DNA of 64,000 nt from Bradyrhizobiaceae bacterium (GCA_020544565.1 CP078014.1:2668016-2732015); one strand, 5' to 3'. Shown: positions 25,422 to 34,161, counted from the stretch's first letter. Numbers and translations: made by a program. Notes: generated by a model from the sequence alone, not told the origin.

Positions 25422-26588
25422 CTACTCCGCCGGACCCGGTGTGATGACGCCGTCTTCGGCCGCCGCGCTGATGCGATCGGCCTCGCTCCGGTCGCGGCGC
25501 TGTTCGCTCCAGTCCCGGACCGTGCCGACAATGCCTTTGGGCAGCAGCAGGGTGACGAGGATGAACAATGCGCCGAGCATGAACAGCCAGTACGGCGCCA
25601 GCGCGCCGGAGGTGAACACGGTCTTGGCGTAGTTCACCACCACCGCGCCGAGCGCCGCGCCGACCAGCGTGCCGCGTCCGCCGACCGCGACCCAGATCAC
25701 CGCCTCGATCGAATTGCCCGGCGCGAACTCGCCCGGATTGATGATGCCGACCTGCGGCACGTAGAGCGCGCCGGCGACGCCCGCTATGCAGGCCGACAGC
25801 GTGAACACGAACAGCTTGTAGGACTCGACGCGATAGCCGAGGAAACGCGTGCGGGATTCGGCATCGCGGATGGCAATCAAGACCTTGCCGAGCTTGGAGG
25901 CGACCACCGCACGGCAGATCAGGAACGTCGCCATCAATGCGGCGCAGGACAGCGCGAACAGCACGGCGCGGGTGCCCTGCGCCTGCACGCTGAAGCCGAG
26001 AATGTCCTTGAAATCGGTCAGGCCGTTGTTGCCGCCGAAGCCGAAATCGTTGCGGAAGAAGGCGAGCAGCAGCGCGTAGGTCATGGCCTGGGTGATGATC
26101 GACAAATAGACGCCGGTCACGCGCGAACGAAAAGCGAGCCAGCCGAAACAGAAGGCGAGCAGCCCCGGCACCAGCAGCACCATCAACGCCGCGAACCAGA
26201 ACATGTCGAAGCCGTGCCAGTACCACGGCAGCCGGTCGTAGTTCAGGAACACCATGAAATCCGGCAGCACCGGATTTCCGTAGACGCCGCGCGGGCCGAT
26301 CTGACGCATCAGATACATGCCCATGGCGTAGCCGCCGAGCGCGAAGAACGCGCCGTGGCCGAGGGAGAGGATGCCGCAATAGCCCCAGATCAGATCGATC
26401 GACAGCGCGAGAATGGCATAGCAGAGATATTTGCCGAACAGCGCCACCAGATAGGTCGGGATCTGGAACGGCGAGGAAGCCGGCAGCAGCAGGTTGGACA
26501 GCGGCACCAGGACGCCGGCAGCGGCGACGATGAGCAGAAAGACCGTCGCGCCGCGATCGAGCGAGCGGGTGAGGAGATGCCGGGTCAT
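25422..26588 (-). CDS. urtC: Urea ABC transporter permease UrtC
   Basis: 388 residues, LivM-like, with about ten membrane helices. Characteristic: DLIWGYCGILSLGHGAFFALGGYAMGMYLM, the long periplasmic loop with FLNYDRLPWYWHGFDMFWFA, and FNDFGFGGNNGLTDFK-type segment (NDFGFGGNNGLTDF). The C-terminus has a charged tail. Urea channel subunit with UrtB. A family A repeat and another palindrome lie between it and urtB. Confidence 0.95.
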   Translation of the reverse strand: MTRHLLTRSLDRGATVFLLIVAAAGVLVPLSNLLLPASSPFQIPTYLVALFGKYLCYAILALSIDLIWGYCGILSLGHGAFFALGGYAMGMYLMRQIGPRGVYGNPVLPDFMVFLNYDRLPWYWHGFDMFWFAALMVLLVPGLLAFCFGWLAFRSRVTGVYLSIITQAMTYALLLAFFRNDFGFGGNNGLTDFKDILGFSVQAQGTRAVLFALSCAALMATFLICRAVVASKLGKVLIAIRDAESRTRFLGYRVESYKLFVFTLSACIAGVAGALYVPQVGIINPGEFAPGNSIEAVIWVAVGGRGTLVGAALGAVVVNYAKTVFTSGALAPYWLFMLGALFILVTLLLPKGIVGTVRDWSEQRRDRSEADRISAAAEDGVITPGPAE

Positions 26589-26604
26589 GGGCGATACTCC
26601 ACAT

Positions 26605-26694
26605 CGTCATTGCGAGCGAAGCGAAGCAATCCAGACCGCTTGCACTGCGCATACAGACTGGATTGCTTCGTCGCTAACGCTCCTCGCAATGACG
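26605..26694. repeat. Palindromic intergenic repeat, family A (copy 4)
   Basis: CGTCATTGCGAGCGAAGC at the left and CTCCTCGCAATGACG at the right, with GAAGCAATCCAG/CTGGATTGCTTC inner arms. It sits between urtB and urtC. Confidence 0.85.
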
Positions 26695-26739
26695 AATCTC
26701 TCCGCATCCCCGTGGTGATCTGCCATCCGACGCAATCTG

Positions 26740-26832
26740 CTCCCCTCCCCCTTGCGGGGAGGGGTTGGGGGTGAGGGTCAACGAGCGCGGGACCCGCGGC
26801 TACCCCCCTTCCCGCAAGGGGAAGGGAGTTGG
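26740..26832. repeat. Palindromic intergenic repeat, family D
   Basis: Two G/C hairpins: CCCCTCCCCCTTGCGGGGAG with GGGGTTGGGGGTGAGG, then CCTTCCCGCAAGGGGAAGG, facing each other around GCGCGGGACCCGCGG. It lies between urtB and the family A copy. A related core (CTCCCCCGC/GCGGGGGAG) sits inside the repeat at 28554-28666. Confidence 0.7.
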
Positions 26833-26868
26833 TCTGCGATCCGGGGCGTGGTTTGGCGGCAAACATCC

Positions 26869-28482
26869 TCACGCCTCCACCGCCCGGCCCTTGAGCGCGA
26901 ACAGGCCGCGCGGGCGCTTCTGAATGAACAGGATGATAAGAACGAGGATGGCGATCTTGGCCAGCACCGCCCCGGCCATCGGCTCCAGGAACTTGTTGGC
27001 CATGCCCAGCGTCAGCGCACCGACCAGCGTGCCCCACAGATTGCCGACGCCGCCGAACACCACCACCATGAAACTGTCGATGATGTAGCTCTGGCCGAGA
27101 TTGGGACTGACGTTGTCGATCTGCGACAGCGCCACCCCGGCGATGCCGGCGATGCCGGAACCAAGGCCGAAGGTCAGCGCATCGACGCGCGAGGTCGCGA
27201 TACCCATCGAGGCCGCCATGCGGCGGTTCTGCGTGACCGCGCGCATCTGCAATCCGAGACTGGTGAAGCGCAACATCGCCAGCAAGGCGAGAAACACGGC
27301 GAAGGTGAACACCACGATCCACAGCCGGTTGGAGGTGATGGTCATCTGGCCGACGTCGAACGCGCCGCTCATCCACGACGGATTGCCGACCTCGCGGTTG
27401 GTGGGCCCGAACGCGGTGCGCACCGCCTGCTGGATGACCAGCGACAGGCCCCATGTCGCCAGCAGCGTCTCCAGCGGACGGCCGTAGAGGAAGCGGATGA
27501 TGGTGCGCTCGATCAGCACGCCGATCGCACCGGCGACGAGAAACGCCAGCGGCAGCGCGATGGCCAGCGAATAGTCGAACAGCGCCGGAGAGCGCGCGCG
27601 GATCACCTCCTGCACCACGAAGGTGACATAGGCGCCCAGCATCACCATTTCGCCGTGGGCCATGTTGATGACGCCCATCACGCCGAAGGTGATGGCGAGG
27701 CCGATGGCGGCGAGCAGCAGCACCGAGCCCAGCGACAGACCGTACCACGCCGTCTGCAACGCCGCCCACATGGCAAGAGTCTTGTTGATCGAATCGATGG
27801 CGGCGGCGGCCGTACGCGCCACCGCGGGCGGCTGACCGGCGGGCAGCGCCGTCAGCAGCGCCAGCGCCTCCCGATCGCCGCGGCCGCGGATCACCGCCAC
27901 CGCATCGAGCTTGTCGGCTTCGGTGGCGTCGTCGCGGAACAGATTGATCGCCGCCCGCGCCTCGGCGAAGGCGCGCTTCGCGGCGGCATGGCTCTCCTTG
28001 CGCAACGCCGCCTCCACCGTGGGCAACAGCGTCGCCTCGCGCGACTTGAACACCGACTGCGCCGCCTGGATGCGCCGCGCCGGATCGGGCGACATCAGCG
28101 TCAGCCCGCCCAGCGCCGCCGCCACCACCCCGCGCAGGCGGTTGTTGAGTCGCACGGGCTCGGCGGAAGACGGCACCTCGGTCGCAGGCGCGCCAGAGAC
28201 GGCATCGACGGTCGTACCGTCCGCGGCCTTGATGAAAACCCGCTTGGTCGCGGCGTCGAACAGCAGGCGCTCGTCCTGCAGCGCGCTGATAATGGCGAAG
28301 GCGCGCGGATCGCCGCTCGACGCAATAGCGGCGACCGCCTCCCGGGTGTCGGAGAAATCGTCGGCGGTGAATTTGCCGACCGCGTCCTCGAACGCACCGG
28401 CGAGGACAGGCACGCTTGAGAGCGCGACCAGCATCAGCGCGACGGCGGCCGCGCGGCAGCGATGAAACAACGAGAACGACAC
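26869..28482 (-). CDS. urtB: Urea ABC transporter permease UrtB
   Basis: 537 residues from a GTG at 28482, chosen because it gives a signal peptide (FHRCRAAAVALMLVALSSVPVLA) and a nearby GGGG. The N-terminal 210 or so residues are the extracytoplasmic extension typical of UrtB, followed by a LivH-like permease with ITFGVMGVINMAHGEMVMLGAY, GSGIAGIAGVALSQIDNVSPNLG and VVFGGVGNLWGTLVGA. It forms the membrane channel with UrtC. A 13-bp hairpin lies just upstream of its start. Confidence 0.94.
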   Translation of the reverse strand: MSFSLFHRCRAAAVALMLVALSSVPVLAGAFEDAVGKFTADDFSDTREAVAAIASSGDPRAFAIISALQDERLLFDAATKRVFIKAADGTTVDAVSGAPATEVPSSAEPVRLNNRLRGVVAAALGGLTLMSPDPARRIQAAQSVFKSREATLLPTVEAALRKESHAAAKRAFAEARAAINLFRDDATEADKLDAVAVIRGRGDREALALLTALPAGQPPAVARTAAAAIDSINKTLAMWAALQTAWYGLSLGSVLLLAAIGLAITFGVMGVINMAHGEMVMLGAYVTFVVQEVIRARSPALFDYSLAIALPLAFLVAGAIGVLIERTIIRFLYGRPLETLLATWGLSLVIQQAVRTAFGPTNREVGNPSWMSGAFDVGQMTITSNRLWIVVFTFAVFLALLAMLRFTSLGLQMRAVTQNRRMAASMGIATSRVDALTFGLGSGIAGIAGVALSQIDNVSPNLGQSYIIDSFMVVVFGGVGNLWGTLVGALTLGMANKFLEPMAGAVLAKIAILVLIILFIQKRPRGLFALKGRAVEA

Positions 28483-28505
28483 GTGACAACCCCGGCAGAG
28501 GTGGA

Positions 28506-28532
28506 GGAAGGCGGCGGCAGCCGCCGCCTTCC
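28506..28532 (-). promoter_or_regulatory. Perfect 13-bp hairpin in the urtA-urtB gap
   Basis: GGAAGGCGGCGGC (28506-28518) and GCCGCCGCCTTCC (28520-28532) are exact complements. In the transcript this strong stem ends 23 bases before the urtB start codon. It is not followed by a T run on either strand, so it probably acts as a 3' stabiliser of urtA mRNA or as a translation modulator of urtB rather than as a terminator. Confidence 0.6.
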
Positions 28533-28553
28533 GAAGGTGTGGGAAAGTGAAGC

Positions 28554-28666
28554 CGTCATTGCGAACGAAGCGAAGCAATCCAGAGCCCCCTCACTTTCCC
28601 TCCCCCGCTGGCGGGGGAGGGTTGGAGCGGGGAATTGCTTCGCCGCTGGCACTCCGCGCAATGACG
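28554..28666. repeat. Family A palindromic repeat (copy 5) with a nested second palindrome
   Basis: Outer arms CGTCATTGCGAACGAAGC and CTCCGCGCAATGACG match family A, with GAAGCAATCCAG inside. The centre (about 28586-28632) is replaced by a different palindrome, CTCCCCCGC/GCGGGGGAG followed by GGTTGGAGCGGGG, related to family D. It lies between urtA and urtB. Confidence 0.75.
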
Positions 28667-28680
28667 CCCGGTTCAGGCGA

Positions 28681-30009
28681 TCAGGAACTCTGGCCGCCGC
28701 ACTTGTTGGTCTTGACGTTGAAGTTGCCGCACTTCTTGGTCACCCAGTCGCCGATCAGGTCTCTGGAGCCTTCCAGTTCCTTCGACCAGGCGTCGCCGGG
28801 CACGAGATCCTTGGTCTTCCACACCACGTCGAACTGGCCGTTCGACTTGATCTCGCCGATGAACACCGGCTTGGTAATGTGATGGTTCGGCAGCATGGTC
28901 GATACGCCGCCCGTGAGGTTCGGCGTCTGCGTGCCCGGCAGCGCGTCGATCACCTTGTCGGCGTCGGTGGACTGCGCCTTCTCCACCGCCTTCACCCACA
29001 TGTTGAAGCCGATAACGGTGGCTTCCATCGGGTCGTTGGTGGTGCGCTTCGGATTGTTGGTGAAGGCCTGCCAGTTGCGGATGAACTCGGCGTTGGCCGG
29101 CGTCTTGATCGACTGGAAATAGTTCCAGGCGGCGAGATGGCCAACCAGCGGCTTGGTGTCGATGCCGGCGAGTTCTTCCTCGCCGACCGAGAACGCCACC
29201 ACCGGAATGTCGGTGGCCTTGATGCCCTGGTTGGCCAGCTCCTTGTAGAACGGCACGTTGGCGTCGCCGTTGATGGTGGAGACCACCGCGGTCTTCTTGC
29301 CGGCCGAGCCGAACGTCTTGATGTCCGACACGATGGTCTGCCAGTCGCTATGACCGAACGGCGTGTAGTTGACCATGATGTCCTCGGCCTTGACGCCCTT
29401 CGACTTCAGATAGGCTTCGAGGATCTTGTTGGTGGTGCGCGGATAGACGTAGTCGGTGCCCGCCAGCACCCAGCGCTGCACCGAGCCGCCGTCCTTGCTC
29501 ATCAGGTAATCGACGGCGGGAATGGCCTGCTGGTTGGGCGCTGCGCCGGTGTAGAACACGTTGCGCTCGCTCTCCTCGCCCTCGTACTGCACCGGATAGA
29601 ACAGGATTGAATTGAGCTCCTTGAACACCGGCAGCACCGACTTGCGCGACACCGAGGTCCAGCAGCCGAACACCGCGGCAACCTTGTCCTTGGTGATCAG
29701 CTCGCGGGCCTTTTCGGCGAACAGCGGCCAGTTCGAGGCCGGGTCGACCACCACGGCTTCGAGCTTCTTGCCCATCACGCCACCCTTCTTGTTCTGCTCG
29801 TCGATGAGGAACAGAACCGTGTCTTTCAGTGTGGTCTCGCTGATCGCCATGGTGCCGGACAGCGAATGCAGGACGCCGACCTTGATGGTGTCGTCGGCAG
29901 CCTTCGCGCCGCTGAGCGCGGTGAACCCGAGAAGAAGACCGGCGGTGGCCGCCAACCACTGACGGCGGTTCGGCAGCGCAACCTTGGGCGTGCTGGAATT
30001 GGTAAACAT
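28681..30009 (-). CDS. urtA: Urea-binding protein UrtA
   Basis: 442 residues. The ATG at 30009 follows AGGGAG. An N-terminal NRRQWLAATAGLLLGF..GAKA signal (twin-arginine-like) is cleaved near residue 38. The mature protein has KVGVLHSLSGTMAISETTLKD, VVDPASNWPLFAEKA, FGCWTSVSRKSVLPVFKE and YPVQYEGEESERNVFYTG, all diagnostic of UrtA. It is the periplasmic urea receptor and the first gene of urtABCDE-ABM-ureE. A sigma-54 promoter lies 72 bases upstream. Confidence 0.97.
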   Translation of the reverse strand: MFTNSSTPKVALPNRRQWLAATAGLLLGFTALSGAKAADDTIKVGVLHSLSGTMAISETTLKDTVLFLIDEQNKKGGVMGKKLEAVVVDPASNWPLFAEKARELITKDKVAAVFGCWTSVSRKSVLPVFKELNSILFYPVQYEGEESERNVFYTGAAPNQQAIPAVDYLMSKDGGSVQRWVLAGTDYVYPRTTNKILEAYLKSKGVKAEDIMVNYTPFGHSDWQTIVSDIKTFGSAGKKTAVVSTINGDANVPFYKELANQGIKATDIPVVAFSVGEEELAGIDTKPLVGHLAAWNYFQSIKTPANAEFIRNWQAFTNNPKRTTNDPMEATVIGFNMWVKAVEKAQSTDADKVIDALPGTQTPNLTGGVSTMLPNHHITKPVFIGEIKSNGQFDVVWKTKDLVPGDAWSKELEGSRDLIGDWVTKKCGNFNVKTNKCGGQSS

Positions 30010-30080
30010 GCGATGTGATCTCCCTGACGCAGTCATGAACTCGACGAGGCCGCTCACCGGCAGGCCGCCTTAGGGAAATC

Positions 30081-30095
30081 GCAAGAAGTGTGCCA
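30081..30095 (-). promoter_or_regulatory. Sigma-54 promoter of the urt operon
   Basis: Read leftward: TGGCACACTTCTTGC, i.e. TGGCAC-N5-TTGC, matching the -24/-12 consensus of RpoN. It lies 72 bases upstream of the urtA start. Upstream (30100-30150) is an AT-rich tract that could favour bending. This predicts NtrC-type activation under nitrogen limitation. No perfect NtrC dyad was seen. Confidence 0.8.
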
Positions 30096-30477
30096 TCGCG
30101 CACGGCTTTTATAATATATTGTTTTTATTATATAATTTCATATTTCAAAGAATCTGCACGGGGGCCGCGCCCAGATTCCAGGCTGAGCCGCTGACCACCT
30201 CGATGGCAACATGTCCATAATTTAATCACCCAATCTCGACTGATTAAATCAAAGGCAAAAATCTCTGGATGCCGTCACCGCCCCCGCAAAAGCAAGCCGG
30301 TCGTCGCGGCAAGGCAGCATATTCACCTTGAAAGCGCCGCGTTCTTGCGCCATATCACCGCCACGACCTTGAGAATCATCGGGTCTTCGCGAGCCGCGTG
30401 TTCTGATCCCGCCTGCCGAGACGTGTGGCGGTTTCTGGCTTGCTCCTTTCAGCTAACAAAGCCGACGCCCCAGACAC

Positions 30478-30498
30478 GCGGGTGTCTCCGACACCCGC
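30478..30498 (+). promoter_or_regulatory. Hairpin in the rhlE leader
   Basis: GCGGGTGTC/GACACCCGC, 9 perfect pairs with a TCC loop, then a second stem CCCGGC/GCCGGG about 6 bases on. The TTG start of rhlE is 54 bases downstream. RNA helicase leaders are often structured; this could be a cold- or self-regulated element (inference). Confidence 0.5.
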
Positions 30499-30551
30499 CC
30501 GCACCCGGCCTCCCGCCGGGCGTGCGTTGCGACTCATAGAAAGATACCCTT

Positions 30552-32012
30552 TTGACCTCCTTTCAGGATTTCGGCCTCGCCGATCCGATCTCGCGTGCAC
30601 TCAAGGACGAAAACTACGTCACGCCCACCCCCATCCAAGCCCAGACCATTCCCCTCGCGATCACCGGCCGCGACGTCATCGGCATCGCCCAGACCGGCAC
30701 CGGCAAGACGGCAGCCTTCGCGCTTCCGATTCTGAATCGCCTGCTTGAAAACCGCATCAAGCCGCAGTCCAAGACCTGCCGCGTGCTGGTGCTGAGCCCG
30801 ACCCGCGAACTCTCCGGCCAGATCCTCGATAGCTTCAACGCCTACGGCCGCCACATCCGCCTGACCTCGACACTGGCCATCGGCGGCGTGCCGATGGGCC
30901 GCCAGGTCCGCGCCATGATGGGCGGCGTGGAGGTGCTGGTGGCGACGCCGGGCCGCCTGCTCGACCTCGTGCAAGGCAACGCGCTCAAGCTCAATCAGGT
31001 CGAATACCTGGTGCTCGACGAAGCCGACCGCATGCTCGACATGGGCTTCATCAACGACATCCGCAAAATCGTCGCCAAGCTGCCGATCAAGCGCCAGACG
31101 CTGTTCTTCTCGGCCACCATGCCGAAGGACATCGCCGATCTCGCCGAGCAGATGCTGCGCGACCCCGCCCGCGTCGCGGTCACCCCGGTGTCCTCGACGG
31201 TGGAGCGCATCACCCAGAAGGTGCTGCAGGTCGACCATTCCGCCAAGCCCGCCATTCTAGCGGAGCTGCTCAAGACCGAGCCGGTCAACCGCGCGCTGGT
31301 GTTCACCCGCACCAAGCACGGCGCCGACAAGGTAGTGAAGAGCCTCGTCAAGGCGGGCATTCCCGCCGAGGCCATTCACGGCAACAAGTCGCAGAACCAC
31401 CGTGAGCGCGTGCTGGCGGCGTTCCGCACCGGCGACATCCGCACCCTGGTGGCGACCGACATCGCCGCGCGCGGCATCGACGTCGACGGCATCAGCCACG
31501 TCATCAATTTCGACCTGACCAACATTCCCGAAACCTATGTCCACCGCATCGGCCGCACTGCGCGCGCCGGCGCCGAGGGCACCGCCATTTCGCTGGTGGC
31601 GGGCGGGGAGGAACTGGGCTATCTGCGTGACATCGAGAAGCTGATCCGCGTCGCGCTGCCGAAGGAAGACCGCCGCACCCCGGGCCAGCATCGTCCGGCC
31701 GCGGCTGCGCCGCAACAGCAGCAACGCCCTGCCGCGCCATCCGCACACGGGCCGCGCCGCCGGCGGCGTCCCGGTGGCGGCGCAGGCGCGCCGCAGCACG
31801 GCCGCCACGACGGCCACCGGCATGAGGGGGCACGGCACGACGGCGGACGCCATGATGGTGGGCGCCCTGACGGCGGCCGTCACGAGGCGGCGCGCGCACC
31901 CCATGCCGGCGACGGTATCCAGGGCGTGGCGTTCCTGCATCGCGAAAGCCGCCCGGCGCAGAACCGCCCCGCGCAGAACCGTGGGCAAAAGCGGCGCCCG
32001 CAGCGTTCCTGA
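30552..32012 (+). CDS. rhlE: DEAD-box ATP-dependent RNA helicase RhlE
   Basis: 486 residues. Motifs in order: Q-motif [17 protein letters not shown], motif [10 protein letters not shown], Ia [43 protein letters not shown] and [12 protein letters not shown]. The C-terminal tail (about 380-486) is Gln/Pro/Arg/His/Gly-rich and basic, for RNA binding. The start is TTG at 30552; no ATG lies nearby in frame. RhlE-type helicases act in ribosome assembly and mRNA decay, especially in the cold; cspA lies just downstream. Confidence 0.95.
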   Translation: MTSFQDFGLADPISRALKDENYVTPTPIQAQTIPLAITGRDVIGIAQTGTGKTAAFALPILNRLLENRIKPQSKTCRVLVLSPTRELSGQILDSFNAYGRHIRLTSTLAIGGVPMGRQVRAMMGGVEVLVATPGRLLDLVQGNALKLNQVEYLVLDEADRMLDMGFINDIRKIVAKLPIKRQTLFFSATMPKDIADLAEQMLRDPARVAVTPVSSTVERITQKVLQVDHSAKPAILAELLKTEPVNRALVFTRTKHGADKVVKSLVKAGIPAEAIHGNKSQNHRERVLAAFRTGDIRTLVATDIAARGIDVDGISHVINFDLTNIPETYVHRIGRTARAGAEGTAISLVAGGEELGYLRDIEKLIRVALPKEDRRTPGQHRPAAAAPQQQQRPAAPSAHGPRRRRRPGGGAGAPQHGRHDGHRHEGARHDGGRHDGGRPDGGRHEAARAPHAGDGIQGVAFLHRESRPAQNRPAQNRGQKRRPQRS

Positions 32013-32083
32013 CGCGGCGCGGATGCAGCCTGATCGACCGGACCTGATTTCAAAGTTTTGATTTGAAGGATGTGGAGACCTCT

Positions 32084-32368
32084 ATGGCCAAAGAAGAACT
32101 GATCCAGTTCGAAGGACTGGTGACCGAAATCCTTCCCGATGCGCGCTATCGCGTCCAGCTCGACGCCGGACACGAGATCGTCGCCTACACCGCGGGAAAG
32201 ATGAAGAAAAACCGCATCAAGACGCTGGCGGGCGACCGCGTGACCATCGAGATGTCGCCCTACGACCTCGAGAAGGGCCGCCTGATCTTCCGCCACAAGG
32301 ACGAACGCCCCTCGGGCTCCATGCCGCCCCGCGGCACCCCGCCGCGCGGCCAGTTCCGCCGCCGGTAA
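32084..32368 (+). CDS. infA: Translation initiation factor IF-1, long-tailed form
   Basis: 94 residues against 72 in E. coli. The core [42 protein letters not shown]... is the OB-fold of IF-1; after residue 72 it has an extra basic tail with [13 protein letters not shown]-1 occupies the ribosomal A site during initiation. The tailed form is seen in this bacterial group and is often a second infA copy. GGAG is 6 bases before the ATG; it lies 71 bases after rhlE. Confidence 0.93.
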   Translation: MAKEELIQFEGLVTEILPDARYRVQLDAGHEIVAYTAGKMKKNRIKTLAGDRVTIEMSPYDLEKGRLIFRHKDERPSGSMPPRGTPPRGQFRRR

Positions 32369-32648
32369 TTCCAGCCGGACCTCATTCTTCTCTGGCTGCG
32401 CGCGGCCGCTCCCCGCGCGCGAACCACCGGTTTCGGGCCGGGGCCCGTGGACCTCAAAAATCCGCGGCGCCCAGGATTGTCTTGAAAATCACTTTCGCGT
32501 AATATCAACACATCGATCTTCGGCCGGACGACATTAGCACACACCGGTACAGCCGGTTCAGACGCTGACGACTTCTCCCAAATTTCGATCTCACCCGCCC
32601 ATCGAAACGTGGGCAACGACGATATCTATCTTGAGAAGGACTACCTGC

Positions 32649-32861
32649 GTGAGCATGGGAACTGTGAAGTGGTTCAACGCGACCAAGGGCTACGGCTTCA
32701 TTCAGCCGGATGATGGCGGCAACGACGTGTTCGTGCACATCAGCGCCGTCGAGCGTGCCGGCCTCGGCACTCTGCGTGAAGGCCAGAAGATCTCCTACGA
32801 AATCGTCGCCGACCGCCGTTCGGGCAAGTCGTCGGCCGACAATCTCCGCGCCGCCGGCTAA
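32649..32861 (+). CDS. cspA: Cold-shock protein (CspA family)
   Basis: 70 residues from GTG at 32649 (GAAGGA 9 bases upstream; an ATG two codons later is less well placed). It contains [21 protein letters not shown] and [13 protein letters not shown], the RNP1 and RNP2 nucleic-acid-binding motifs. It is a single OB-fold RNA chaperone. The 280-base gap before it is probably its leader. A strong terminator follows. Confidence 0.95.
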   Translation: MSMGTVKWFNATKGYGFIQPDDGGNDVFVHISAVERAGLGTLREGQKISYEIVADRRSGKSSADNLRAAG

Positions 32862-32915
32862 GCGGCGCGCCCGGAGACCTCGATCTCCGGCGTTGCGAGA
32901 TATCATCAGACGCGA

Positions 32916-32947
32916 AAAGGCCGTGCGGATGCGCACGGCCTTTTTGT
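32916..32947 (+). terminator. Rho-independent terminator after cspA
   Basis: Stem AAAGGCCGTGCG/CGCACGGCCTTT with a GAT loop and T-rich tail. Confidence 0.92.
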
Positions 32948-32969
32948 TGGTCCGGACGTCGCCGCCCGC

Positions 32970-33596
32970 TCACCCCGTCGGGCAGGCCGTGGCCGTGCTG
33001 TAGAGAACGCAGTCGGACTGGCGCGGACGGGTGAACATCTGGTCTTTCAGCGCGATCGAGGAGCGGATGAAGTAGCCCGCGACCGGCCTGTAATTGTAAG
33101 TCACCTCGCTCCAGATCAGTTGCGTTTGCGGCACCAGCAGCGCGGATGGAATGGTCGTGATGGTGTCGCCCACGCGGTACGCGGAAGGATAGGTGCTGGA
33201 CAGGGTCACCGAGTTTCCGGTGGAGCTGCCGCTGAAGCTCCATGTCACCTTGGCCACGCCGTTCTTGTCGACATACACCGCGGTCAGGCGCTGGCTCATG
33301 CTCTGAGGCGTCACCGCATAGGGCGTCATGATCGCGCTGCCCATACCGAAGAAATTCTTGATGTCGTTATCGGAGACCTTGGTCCCCCGCGACACCAGAT
33401 CGGACAGGGTGCGCGCCGTCAGCGTCACCTTGCGGTCGATGGCGACGCCGCCGGCGACTTCGATGGTGCCGAAGATCAGGATCAACATCAGCGGCACGAT
33501 GAAGGCGAACTCCACCGCCGCGAGGCCCCGCGTGTCCCGGCCGAAACGCGCCAGCGATCGAAACAGTCTGCGCCCGGATTTGAACGACAATGTCAT
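32970..33596 (-). CDS. TadE/TadG-family pilus assembly protein
   Basis: 208 residues. A short basic cytoplasmic start (FKSGRRLFRSLARFGRDTRG) leads into LAAVEFAFIVPLMLILIFGTIE, the pseudopilin-like TadE motif with the conserved Glu after the small residues. The rest is a periplasmic domain with a C-terminal cysteine pair (DCVLYSTATAC). The ATG at 33596 is next to the stop of the preceding gene (one base between). TadE/G are minor pseudopilins of the Flp machinery encoded below. Confidence 0.9.
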   Translation of the reverse strand: MTLSFKSGRRLFRSLARFGRDTRGLAAVEFAFIVPLMLILIFGTIEVAGGVAIDRKVTLTARTLSDLVSRGTKVSDNDIKNFFGMGSAIMTPYAVTPQSMSQRLTAVYVDKNGVAKVTWSFSGSSTGNSVTLSSTYPSAYRVGDTITTIPSALLVPQTQLIWSEVTYNYRPVAGYFIRSSIALKDQMFTRPRQSDCVLYSTATACPTG

Positions 33597-33597
33597 G

Positions 33598-34161
33598 TCA
33601 GGAACCGTTCGGTTCGACGCGATAGGCTGCGGTCGCGGCGAGCAACCGCTTGGAATTCGCGCCGGAGCCAAGATTGGAAAAATTATAACCAAGCCCGGTG
33701 ACGAAGGTCGGCCACTGATAGAACGCGCGCACCAGCACGGTGTCGCCCGGGTTCGGCACCTGATAGGCAGGGCTGTAGACGAAGCTCCGGTTGGCGATGG
33801 GGTCGGCGAGATCGGTCGCCGGGATCAACGTGCCCGCCGCATAGCTCCGCACCGTCACGACGAGATTGGTGCAATCGAACAGCGCCGACACGCGGTTGCA
33901 CAGATCCTGCTTGAACTCGGTCTGCGTCATGGCCGAGTTCTGCGCCTGGTTGGTCAGCATCAGGCGCGCGGAATCCTGCGTGCCCGATTCCAGCACCTGA
34001 CTTGCGAAGAACATCAGCGCGGTCTCGAAGATCGCGAACAGCATCGCGAAGAACAGCGGCGCGATCAACGCGAACTCGATCGCCGCGGAGGCGCGTCCAT
34101 CGCGGCGGAAACGCCGCCACAACGGTGCGGGAGAACGCGGGGATGTCGTCGGAAGACGCAT
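33598..34161 (-). CDS. TadE-family pilus assembly protein
   Basis: 187 residues. Starts with a basic segment, then ASAAIEFALIAPLFFAMLFAIFETALMFFASQ, the TadE transmembrane/pseudopilin motif. The mature domain has a pair of cysteines (LCNRVSALFDC). It is followed within a base by a second TadE/TadG gene; the two are probably partners. ATG at 34161. Confidence 0.9.
   Translation of the reverse strand: MRLPTTSPRSPAPLWRRFRRDGRASAAIEFALIAPLFFAMLFAIFETALMFFASQVLESGTQDSARLMLTNQAQNSAMTQTEFKQDLCNRVSALFDCTNLVVTVRSYAAGTLIPATDLADPIANRSFVYSPAYQVPNPGDTVLVRAFYQWPTFVTGLGYNFSNLGSGANSKRLLAATAAYRVEPNGS

Larger units (their letters stand above)
30010..30551. other. Intergenic region between urtA and rhlE: several dyads, no gene seen
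   Basis: 542 bases without a supportable gene. Beyond the sigma-54 promoter it holds: an AT-rich tract (30109-30147); the dyad GAATCTG/CAGATTC (30150-30156, 30172-30178); the dyad ATTTAATCA/TGATTAAAT (30220-30228, 30241-30249) with a 12-base spacer; and two GC-rich hairpins close to rhlE (30478-30498 and about 30503-30520). Divergent operators are likely. Confidence 0.6.

Noticed and set aside
30157..30171. NtrC site upstream of the urt sigma-54 promoter
   Set aside because: TGCACGGGGGCCGCGCC shows only partial resemblance to TGCACC-N5-GGTGCA; one half is missing.
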